Shown here: piece by piece, positions 34,022 through 46,000 of the stretch | Position numbering within the stretch: position 1 is the first letter of the stretch | How the letters are laid out: every line of letters starts with the position of its first letter | Source of the DNA: Saccharina japonica | Taxonomy: Eukaryota; Sar; Phaeophyceae; Laminariales; Laminariaceae | Direction of reading: 5' to 3' | DNA: 64,000 nucleotides | Assembly (NCBI GenBank): GCA_008828725.1 | Contig: MEHQ01001636.1 | Span: 244,450 to 308,449 of the forward strand | The notes under the pieces: generated by a model | The model's database searches: none | Seen by the model: the letters and a program-made list of their open reading frames with translations, nothing else | What the model was told of the DNA's origin: nothing | Program-made: the position numbers and the translations under genes

Positions 34022-37000
34022 CTGTCATAACCCAAGGCGGCCCGAGATAATGCAATTCGTCAGGTCCCATTGGGGGTCAGGATGGGTGTGGAGAAAAGCG
34101 GGGATGGGGTGGTGGTGGGGAACACGGGGTGGGCGTTTGGGGTTTGGGGGGGGGTTGGAAGTAGGGGGGGGGGTGTACTTATGTCGTGCCATGGGCCGTA
34201 GGCGAATGACTCCATAGGCCTTCGCATCCGTACAATGCCTGGGACGGAGCACATAGAGTTTTCACCAACTAGGCAAGACATTATTTGCACGCAAGCGGAC
34301 GGGGTGGGGTTTGGGATCGGAAGGGGGGGAAGGGGGTAGGGGTGGGGTAATTGGGGTGGAGACGGGGGAGCGGGGAGGAGATGGCCATTGAGGGTGGGGC
34401 TGGGAGGGCGGGGCGGCAATGGGGACGGAGGCGGAGGGTGTGTGGTGTGGTGTGGGGTGTGTGCTCATGTCCGTGCACGGCCGTAGTCATATGAACCATA
34501 GACCCCTCGCATCCCTACAATGCCGGGACGGAGCACGTTGGGTTCTTCACCAAACCAGGCAGACATGGCTTGCCACCCAAGCGCGAAGCGCTGTGAGGTA
34601 TTGGCGAGTCGACATGGAGGCCTGAGCTGCATCCTGCTAAAGAACCGCCTCTGGAGCGGACTTGGCATATGGACGACAGCCTCCAATGAATTGAATTTAA
34701 TTTCTGGTGTGGGCCACTTCCAGAGACAGCAAATGGGTATTACTAGATATCTGCCTCATGGATGCCTTACCCATATCACATCGCTACGTGGTTACAATCA
34801 TTCCCCTTGTGCGGAGTTGAGCTTATCAACCACGCACAAAATGATCAAAACCAGACTGTTCCAGCTCTGGGTGACCCGCCAAAACAAAAAAAACAAAAAA
34901 AAAGGAGGGTGTATGGGGGGGGTGTACTCATTTTCATGCATGGCCATAGTCCGTATGAGACCATTCGTGGTGGGGGGGGGTGGGGTAACGCTCGGGGGGG
35001 GCATAAAAACAAAAAACAAACCACGTTTAGTTTGGAGCGAAGAGAGAGGAGATTTCCATCCGTAAAGGGCGGCGCAAAGTTTTTGGCTTTATTGAGGGCG
35101 GTCGTGCAAATTAAGGCATATAGATGTATCTCGCTTCCGCTTGGTAAAAAAAACGGTATGATGAAAACACTACAGCAAAAACTGAACACGTGGGTGCTTG
35201 CCTGCTTGACGACGTATGTGGAGCGCCACAAGAAGAACCCCGCGGAGCCGGCGGCATCCAGCAGAGGCGTGTTGTCTCCCGCACGAACCTCCGCCACCGC
35301 CTAAAAATTCCAAGTGGTGAACGTTCAGATTTGATTTTTCAAGTTGAAGTTGAAGGTGGGCCGCACAAACCAGTTCCCACGAGGCGAGGCAAGATACCAG
35401 ATAATACAAGAACGTCGGCCGGAGAGCGGGGGAACGGAGGGACGGGGTAGCAGGCGGCGGCGGCGGGAGGAGGGGGGGGGGTGAAACTCGATATTCATGC
35501 GATGGCCGTAGTCATTTGACCATAGACCCTCGCACCCCCTACCAATGCCCCGTCGACGGGCGATGTCGGGTTTTTCTACGACCAGCCGCAGACATTGCTT
35601 AGCTAGCACACACCGCAAAGCGAAACGTGAGGTGTTCGGCGAGTCGCTGTGAAGGGTGAGCTGCATCCCTACTGAGGACCGCTTGTGAGGCGGACTTGCC
35701 ATATGGATGAACCAGCCTTTCAATGAGTAATATTAATTTCCGTTTCCGGGGAGGGAAGGGGGTGCATTTCGTTTTCATTTTCATTGGACCGTAGTCGTAT
35801 GACCATGAGGGGAGGGGGGGGTGAGTTACTTGAAATGTAAGAGTTACATGGTTATGTACAGTGCAAGGCTCAAAAAGGGATTAAAGCAGCAGTCCACGTT
35901 TCGGGAGACAAATTACGTTGAAGCCTAAAGACTGGGGAACATTTTTTGGGATGGGCATGGATAAAACAAAAGGTCTTGTTGCTTTGCCCTGCCCCAATGC
36001 CGATTGTAGGCGAGCACTCCCAGGTTGATGAAGGTGGGAAGGGGCGATGCCTGCAGTCGGGCCCCTGAGCCCTGAGGGAAGTCGACTGCTCTCGTCCGTC
36101 ACCCCGGCCGTGCCGTCTGAGTACCCCGTCCATCTTTTTGTTTTCGCGAGTGTTGTGGGGTGCGTGCAAGACAAGGGGAGAAAAAAAAAGACGTGACAAA
36201 AAAAAATCGAAAAATAAATAAATGAATTAACAAAAATGAACGAACGAACGAATAATACCTCTATATGTGCACCAACAAACAAACGAAATATGCCACGCTC
36301 TGAAAAACAGTAACCAGTCCACATCGAAAACGGAAAAACAGGGAAAGAAAACAAGACCAAAAAAATAAAAGTAGAATTAGATAGCCCAGCCCTAGATAGG
36401 AACCCACGGGGAAGGAAAACACAAAGCAAACAACCAACCAAATAACGAATAATCAGGAAGTACAACGACCAATTACGAACGAACGAATAAACGACCAAAC
36501 GAACATCTTAAACGAAACAAAATACACACAAAAAACAACAACACCAGACAGACATACAAACAAACAAAACACACAAATCAACAATACAAACACCGCACCA
36601 GGGCTGGCTACCCTGGAAGCTCCCCTCTGAAAGACCTGCACCCTTTCACCGTTTCTGAGGACAAAAGCTAACTTGGAATCAAGTGCGGGACCATGTTTCG
36701 GCAGTTTTACTCCCCTCTCCAGACACCAGACAGGAAAATCGACGACCCAAAACGACATCTGCAGCACCGAGGAGCGGGCCCACTTTGTGTGAATTGGGGC
36801 AAACGTGCGAAATTGGCGATCCCTCGGTCACAAAGCAGGGAAGTGCTCGTGCCGACACGGGGTGTATCGCACCAGCAACTCAGCTGGCCGCTCGACGCCG
36901 CTGCTCCGTAGACGGCTGCTAACACCAGCTACAGTAAGCAGCAGTGGCATTGTTTTGATCGCTATTCCTCCTTAAAAGCAATCCCTTAAAAATTCCCTGG

Positions 37001-40000
37001 GAAAATAACCCGGGTCCCTTAAAACCTAAAAGGGGTCCCTTTTAAGGGGTCCCTTAAAAAAAGGGTCCCTTAAAAGGGGTCCCTTCAAAGGGGCTCCTTA
37101 AAAGGGGTCCCTTAAAAGGGGTCCCTTTAAAAAATGGTCCCATAAAAGGGGTCTCTTAAAANCCCCCCTCTCCCCGCCGCCGCCGCCGATCCCCCGCCGA
37201 CCCCCCAGCTGTAGTTTTATTTTAAGCCGCTGCTCGAGACGTGCCTAATCCCCATATTGAACGTTTGTTTCACGCCGCGACTCGAAAATTGTGTGACCGC
37301 TCCGCTCCAAAATTGCAGGCTGATGTCTACAAAACGCTGGAGGAGCTGGTCCCACTCCAGGTCAACGTGCAGGCGGTGGCTAGCCGAGAGGTGAGAGGGA
37401 TCGGAGCTATGCTTCGGCGGGAGTTTTTAGTTTTTAGTTTTTTGTTTATTTTCCGGTGACGTTTTTTTTTTCCGATCATACATATATCGCACCTTTGCAG
37501 GAAACAGTCGCCGCTACTCTCGGAATTTTCGAATTTTCCGAAAATTCGGTGCGGCCGCGTTCAGAAACCTGGATCGGTTTGACGAGTGTGTCCGGATTCC
37601 GACGATGCATACTGTAGCGCGCGGTTCTTGTCAAAAACGAAGGGCAGCCTTTCTGCTGTTTCCAGGCTTTTTACTATTAATTTAGCTGCTACGTATGATA
37701 CGCGCTGTACGTATACATAGCATGCCATTAAGCGTCGGCAGGAACGCTATTTTATTCGGCTTTTGCTGACTAAAAGTACGCCATGTATATAGCGGGTAGC
37801 TTGACCTACGTAGCGGCCAAGTGAGAGTGCTCGTATTTATGTTCGCGGTGAGATTGCCATAACAGCAGCAGCCGTACCCCCCCCCGCCTCATGTTTTGTC
37901 GCAAGACCGCATTTTTACCACGAAAAACCCTCTGGCGCATCGCTTCCGCGTGAACGGTGCGGCCATTTCGCTGCCTTTTCACGCGTGCGTTCCTTTCCTG
38001 TGCTGAATCGATCGGCCTCTGCTGCCCCCCGACGCGTCTGTTACAACAGGAGTTCTTCCAAGAAGAAAACTACGCGTCGCTGGCCCATGTCCGCGAAAGG
38101 CTGGGTGGGTTCATCCAGCAGATACACTCGTCAAGGTGCGGCGGGGGGGGGGTGAACTCGATATTCATGCATGGCCGTAGTCATTTGACCATAGACCCTC
38201 GCACCCCTACAATGCCGTGACGGGGCATGTCGGGTTTTCACCGACCAGGCAGACATTGCTAGCTAGCACCAAGCGCGAAGCGAAACGTGAGGTGTTCGGC
38301 GAGTCGCTTGAAGGGTGAGCTGCATCCTACTGAGGACCGCTTGTGAGGCGGACTTGCCATATGGATGACAGCTTCAATGAGTAAATTTAATTTCCGGTTT
38401 CGGGGAGGAGGGGGTGCATTTCGTTTTCATGCATGGCCGTAGTCGTATGACCATGAGGGGAGGGGGGGGTGAGTTACTTGAAATGTAAGAGTTACATGGT
38501 TATGTACAGTGCAAGCTCAAAAAGGGATAAAGCAGCAGTCCACGTTTCGGGAGACAAATTACTTGAAGCCTAAGACTCGGGGACATTTTTTGGGATGGGC
38601 ATGATAAAACAAAAAGGTCTTGTTTGCTTGCCTGCCCCATGCCGATGTAGGCGAGCACTCCCAGGTTGATGAAGTGGAAGGGCGATGCCTGCAGTCGGCC
38701 CCTGAGCCTGAGGAAGTCGACTGCTCTCTCCGTCACCCCGGCCGTGCCGTCTGAGTACCCCGTCATCTTTTTGTTTTCGCGAGTTGTTGTGGGATGCGTG
38801 CAGACAAGGGGAAAAAAAAAGACGTGACAAAAAAATCGAAAAATAAATAAATGAATTAACAAAATGAACGAACGAACGAATATACCTCTATATGTGCCAA
38901 CAAACAAACGAAATAATGCACGCCTGAAAAACAGTAACCAGTCACATCGAAACGAAAAAACAGGGGAAAGAAAACAAGACAAAAAATAAAATAGAATAGA
39001 TAGCCAGCCCTAGAAGGAAACGGGAAGGAAAACACAAAGCAAACAACCAACCAAATAAACGAATACAGGAAGTACACGACCAAACGAACGAACGAATAAA
39101 CGACCAAACGAGCATCTAAACAAACAAAATACACACAAAAAACAACAAAACAGACAGACATACAAACAAACAAACACACAAATCAACAATACAAACAAAC
39201 CGCACAGGGCTGCTACCTGGAAGCTCCCTTCTGAAAACTGCACCTTTCACGTTTCTGAGGACAAAGCTACTTGGAATCAGTGCGGGACATGTTTCGCAGT
39301 TTTACTCCCTCTCAAGACACCAGACAGGAAAATCGACGACCCAAAACGACATCTGCAGCACCGAGAGCGGCCACTTGTGTGATTGGGGCAAACGTCGAAA
39401 TTGGCGTCCCTCGGTCACAAAGCAGGGAGTCTCGTGCGACACGGGCACCAGCAACTCAGCTGGGCGCTCACGCCGCTGCTCGTAGACGGCTGCTAACACC
39501 AAAGCTACAGTAGCAGCAGTGGCATTGTTTTGATCGCTATTCCTTGTATCCCTTATAACGGGTCCCTTAAAAAAAGGGGTCCCTTTTAAGGGGTCCCTTA
39601 AAAAAAGGGTCCCTTAAAAGGGGTCCCTTCAAAGGGGCTCCTTAAAAGGGGTCCCTTAAAAGGGGTCCCTTTAAAAAATGGTCCCATAAAAGGGGTCTCT
39701 TAAAAAAGGTTCCCTTAAAAAGCCCCCACCCCCAAAAGGGTCCCTTATAAGGGGTCCCTTACAAAAAGGGTCCCTTAAAAGAGGTCCCTTCAAAGGGGCT
39801 CCTTAAAAGGGGTCCCTTAAAAGGGGTCCCTTTAAAAAATGGTCCCATAAAAGGGGTCTCTTAAAAAAGGCTCCCTTAAAAAGCCCCCCCCCCCTTGTGT
39901 CAGAGGAAAGATGTGGAGAATGATGAAGAAGATGACGGAATGTGCGAGAAGTGCTGTGATGTTGGACGGGGAAATATCGAAGTACGTTGATATATTACAG

Positions 40001-43000
40001 GGAGTTGCCCAGGGATGTACGCTATCACCTAACCTATTCAAGGTATACATTAATGACATGATAGTAGCAGTAGAAGCAGCATCGCAGGGAGTCACGGTGG
40101 GGGAAGATACGGTGTCGGGATTGATGTTTGCTGATGATTTCGTCTGGCATATCAGAAACACCCGAAGGAGCTGGCAGAAACAAATAGAGAAGGCAATCGA
40201 GTACACCAGGAAGTGGAGAGTGACGGCGCAACGTAAAAGTGCGCAGTAGTTGTATGTAACGAAGATAAGGAGAGTCCGGTAACTTGTAAGTGAAGGTGGG
40301 AGAAGATGAATTCCGATCGTAAACCAGTATACGACTCCTTGGCGTAGAAATCTCAAAAGATTGCTGCTTGGGATGCACACATAAATAAAATAACTAGGCA
40401 AGGGTAGGGCACACGTAGGCAAGATGGAAGCAGTCCTAACAGACTCGTACCTTGACACTAGAATTAAGAGATGTATACTGATGAATGTGATTTGTACCAA
40501 AGCTAGAATATGCAGGAGAAGTATGGGAAGGGAACGCGAAGCTCGTAAAACAGCTGGAAACAGTACAGATGACAGCAAGCTAAAAAAGTACTAGGATGCT
40601 CAAGTAGACGAGTAATACAGTATTGAGAGCAGAACTGGGAATGTACCTAAGAGCAAATAGAGACGTGGCGTAAGTTGAAATGGCAATATAAAGTAAAGAA
40701 CATGCAAATAAGAGGTTGCCAGCCATAGCTGTAAAGCTGTATGGGAGAAAGTAACGCAAAGGGCGAGCTGGAATAAGGTGGGATAGCGTAGTTGAGAAAG
40801 TATGGAGAGGATATAGGAAACCAAAAAGAGACGCTGGCCATAGGAGAAATTTAGCGATACAAGACAGAAGTAAAAGAAAGGATAGAAAGAAGGGAAAGGC
40901 TAGCGCTGAGAAAGAAGGTGGAAGGGGAAGAACACTTAGAGATATACGGGGGTTGAGAGAAGGAATAGGAATGAAAGGGTATCTGCAGCGCCAATGGACT
41001 TCGCGAAAGCTGAAACTGCGATTTCGTGTAGGGGACCTGGACCTGCAGAAAGAAGACGGAGGTATACCAGTAGCCGGAGGAGGAGGAAGTAGATGCACAG
41101 ATGTGCCCATGTGGCAAAGCATAGAGAGTAGAGTTCACATAGTGGGAGAATGTGAAAGGTACAAGGAGGAAAGGGATGTGCTTGAGGAGGAGATGAGGAA
41201 AATAGACGAGTGTGGCATGGAGCAGTTTGGTACACTAAATAGTAGCGAGAAAACGATCGCTACCTTGGGAGATAGATGGTGGCCACAGGCGGCGAAGCAG
41301 GAAGGGGATACGATTAGCAAAAGGTTTCTGTGTAATATATGGAAACAACGTAATGAGCGCCCAAGTGTTGGAGGTGTCTCTATTAGGAGTAGGAACGGTG
41401 CTCCGTCTCGAAAGGGATGCGTGGTCAATGGTCAAATGACTAAGGCAAGCAACAAATGAGTACGCCCCCCCCCCCCCCCCCCCTTGTGTCCCTTAAAAGG
41501 GGCCCCTTAAAAGGGGTTATATATTACGGAGGACCATGAGTAAATGGGACCAAATACTGTGAGTGAAAACAGGGAAATATTTAGTTTTTTTGGTGGTTAC
41601 CGTAGGTCCTATTTACTATGGCCCTCCGTAATAGTAGTTATCGTAGACGGTTGGCCGATATGAATAACACCAAAGTTATCCTTAGTTCGGCCACTACCCC
41701 TAAAATTCCTTATATCCCTTATATCCCTTACACGTAACCCTTAAAGGGGGTCCCTCACCAAAGGGATCAAAAGGGGGGAGCTCGACTGTCTGACTGGGAC
41801 GGACCTGGGGCGCGGCTTCCACGGATGTGTTGTACCCCCGGTTAAGCAAGCGCGCCAGGTAAGCCCCTTCCTGGGCAGCTACCTGTTCACGGTTCACAGG
41901 GGGGGGGAGGGGGGGCGTACTCATTTGTTGCTTGCCTTAGTCATTTGACCATTGACCATGTGATTGGGGGGGGGGGGGGGGTATGGATACATAAAAGGGA
42001 AGGGGATGGACATATGTTATAGGGAATTAATAGGGCTACTCATCATGTTAGGCCAAAGGTTCTGGCCCGACCGATCGCATATCTTAATATATTTTCCTAC
42101 GGAGGTTGGTAGGGGGGGCCGCCTCCATTTTCACTTCCGAGTTGTGGCTATGTATATATATATACAGAATTTAGCTTATAAAACGTTTTGTTGGCATATC
42201 GCGCGTTTTGCCTTTCTAGGCATGTCTCCTGACATGTCTGTCCCGTGGTGGGCATCTTCAATCCGTCCGATGGGTGTGTGCTATCTTGCGCGATTTGCGG
42301 TACATCCTCGTTGCCGCGCCTACCCACCCTGGTGTTGGGGTGCTTTTGGCATGCAAATGCCTCGTTAAGACTTGATACACTATTTTATGGTGTGGGGAGT
42401 TCCTTCACGACCGTCCGTCAACCATCGCATAACCTTTGGTCCTTAACACTGACACACTACACACACACCTGCCCCGTGGTGGGCATCTTGACTCCCTCAA
42501 TGGTTGCCGCGTCCCCCAGCGCCAGTACCGTTCCGTTCGTTCCAAGCACGCGCAGATACCTGTCAATAGAAGCGTGTGCGTCGTGTGAGCTAATTAAACC
42601 TAATGCATCCACAGGCAGTCTTTCTTTTGTTTTCATCGTGTATTGGAAATACGGTTTTCCTACTGGCTACGAGTATCGAGGGCATTGAGTTTTCAGCTGG
42701 ACATTGTCCGAGGGCTACTACAACAACCATTAAGGTAATAATGGAAAATTAAAAGTAGAAACAAGGCTGCGCATTTGTGCTCTCTCTTCCTCTCTCTTAA
42801 ACCCCCTGTCTTGAACCCTCAATACTACTGCCCTCCACTACTTCTCTTTCGTCAACGTCGTCCAAACTTAACCACCCATGCACCAACCTACCAACCCCCC
42901 CCAACTCACCCGCTCACCAACCCATTCACCCACCCACCCATCCCCCCATCCACTCCCCCACCTATTTCCACCTCGCCCACCCATCCACCCAAACCCAACC

Positions 43001-46000
43001 CCACCCCCCAAACCACCGCACCTCAACCTAACCCAATCTAACCCAACCCAACCCCTAACCCCCAACCCATCCCACCCCAAACCACCGCACCCCAACCTAA
43101 CCCAACCCAACCCAACCCAACCCTACCCAACCCTACCCAACCCNNNNNNNNNNNNNNNNNNNNNNNNCTTTGTTTTATAAACCCCCCCCCCCCCCCTAAC
43201 GAACAAAAAATTCTGTGAGATGTCGAAAAACAAAAACGACCACCCTCGGTACTACTGCTGTAGATTTAATTTGGTCGGGTTATGAAAAACAGGTATAGAG
43301 AGCGTTTGGAGATTCGTTTCTCAAAAGTAAAAACAAAAAACACTCCAGATTTCCGTTCGTGGTGGTGCTTGTATTTAAGTGCTTTGAAAAAAACAAAAAC
43401 GAAAAAAAAAACGAAAAAAAGACATCCTCAGCTGTGAGATTCGAGAATTTCGTCGAAAATCGTCTTTGAAAAAAATGCTTGATATCATGTGTTACTTCTC
43501 TTCGATCGTGCGCGCTACTGCTTTATACTTGAAGTGTGCACTGTACGGGGTTTGGGTTTTGCATTGTACTTTGCGTGTTTCTGGTTGGCTTACGTCTTCC
43601 CTGGTGACCTCGGCGGCAGCATCCCCCAAGAGAACTTCGACGCCCTGGTTGAGGAGGAGATTCTGACCTCTGTCTTGCAGAACCTGGGGAAAAACAAAAC
43701 GAACAAAAAATAAAAACAAACATGTACGTACGAAGCAGATAAGGTTAAAGCAGAAGAGGAATGATCGTATCACGTAGTGTTTAAGGTAACGCACCCACAA
43801 GGCAGATACATAGTACTACCCATTGCTGTCTCTGGAAGCGGCCACACCAGAAATCAAATTTATTCATTGGAGGCTGTCGTCCATATGCAAGCCCGCCTCA
43901 CAAAGCGGTTCTTAGTAGGATTCAGCTCACCCTTCATGCGACTAACCGCCGCCCCAACACCTCCCACGTTTCGCTTCGCAGAGATTTGGTGCAAGCAATC
44001 AATGTCTGCCTGGTAGGTAAAAACAAACTAACGTGCTCCGTCCCGGCATTGTAGGGATACGAGGGTCTATGGTCATACGACTATGGCCATGCACGACACG
44101 AGTACCCCCCCCCCCCCAATGACCGCCTCCTTCCCCTCGGTCACACAACAACAACAAAATGTTTTAATAATACACTACGAGTGGGTATATTGTCACATAC
44201 TTGCATACTACAGCCTACCTTTTCAAACATAGGCAGAACTTTTCCGGTGGACACGACCGTGAGGCTGATCATCCCCACCAGCTCGGGGAACAGCCTGGGC
44301 ACGTCGCTGCCGATCAGGTCCGTGAGCTCTCCCGTGAACTCTATGCCTGTCGGCCCCGCTCCAATCACCTTGCAAAAAAATAACAAAGAACCGCATAATA
44401 CGAGATGGAATGAAATATGGGAACAATAACATATGGGGGAAAAGGAATATGGAGGGAAGCAAGGAGGGTGAAAAACCATACGGGGGAAATAAAAGAGTCG
44501 AAGGAAGGTAGGGGAGGAAAGGGAATATGCAAGGAAGTAAGGAAGGTGTAGGGGGAAAGAAATATGGAAGGAAGGAAGGAAGGAAGGCAGGAAGGTGGAA
44601 ATTAAAACATGGGACGAAAAACGAAATAGAAGAGCCGCCCACGGTTGAAAGCCTTTCCTGACACTCACTCAAGTATCCATCACAGGAGCCCCCCCCCCTC
44701 CCCCCCTACCCAACCCCCAAGCCCCCCCCCAACCAAGAACAAAGTGCGCCTCTTTATCAATCTCGTACCTACCTTTTTCCTTTCGTTTCCTTCCGTTTCC
44801 TTCCGTTTCCTCCCCCCCTCCCTCCCGCTAGTGCAGCGGTACCACACGAACTTAAATCTACACGAGGCAAAACAATAATATAAAACAATAAAAATAACAA
44901 CAATTGAAAAAAACAAACTCACCACGAAGGACAGCAGCTTGCGCTTCTGCTCCTCCGTAACCCCCGGCAAACACGCCTCTTCCAGAATGTTCACGATAGC
45001 GGAACGCAGGAGTCGCGCGTCCGAGGCTTCCTACCGGGGAGGGGAGGGGAGGGGAGGGGAGGGGGCGGGTGTACTTCATTTTCGTTTTCATGCATGGCCG
45101 TAGTCATATGACCATAGACTCTCGCACCCCTACAGGGAGGGGGAGGGGGCGGGAAGGGGAGGGGAAACAGGGGTTTCGGCGGGGGAGGGAACGGGCGGGG
45201 AGGGGATGGGAGGAGAGGCGGGCGGGGACAACTTTGCTTTCGTTCACACCGACATAACAAGTAGAAGGAGTGCCATGATATGATACGCACAATTTCATAA
45301 TGGGATCCATGTTATCCTCCGTGCGCCTCCTGAACACCACAACTTGTAGGATAGGGCAGAGCAGGGCAGAGCGGGGCGGGACGGGGGGTCGTGGTGTGAA
45401 TTGCTTGCCCCGGGCGATTACGGAGACCGTGCTTCTCTCATGTGTGTGTGTTTAGTTCCGTTGTCTCTGTACTCAGATAGCGCGTTTGTGTGTGTGTCTT
45501 GTCTATTGTGCCCATGATTGGTGACTATTTTGCGAAGCCGTTGTTTGACCCATCAACGACCGATTCGCCCTCCCCCCAATATGGTCATACGACTACGGTC
45601 ATGCATGAATATCGAGACCCCCCCCCCCCCCCCAAAGTACACTATAGTGAACAGCGTTTATGACTGACGGCGGAGGATCACACAACGCTGTGAGAGGAGT
45701 CTTGTGCGGTGAGTACGACGCCCACTCGCATCCACAGCGCCCAACCCCGAGCAACCGGGCTCAATCGCCACGCTTGGCTGCTTGGCAACGCGACGAATAC
45801 ACAAAACAAACTTTGACCTATCTGACCACGCCAGAGCTTGGCCGTCCTACACCTCTCAGACGTGACAACTTGGCAAGGTATAGCCGGAGCGTAGTGCCCC
45901 CCCCCCTCCCCCATATGCAAGTCCGCCTCAGAGGCGGTTCTTAGCAGGATGCAGCTCACCCCCCATGCGACTCGCCCAATACCTCACGGCGCTTCGCGCT

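Larger units (their letters stand above)
35478..37161. repeat. Error-rich copy of the 38.1-39.9 kb block
   Basis: The block matches 38,141-39,720 throughout, but carries many extra single bases (for example GTGAAACTCG for GTGAACTCG, CCCCCTACC for CCCCTAC), making it about 6% longer over the first 1.4 kb. It includes a short element, NADH dehydrogenase exon 10, A-rich intron sequence and the AAGGGGTCCC satellite, and ends at an N at 37,162. Insertion-biased scattered differences look like an unpolished long read. Confidence 0.85.

Noticed and set aside
39894-41484. Assignment of the LINE to a named clade
   Set aside because: Only the late palm motifs are present and no endonuclease is seen; a clade call would need a phylogeny.
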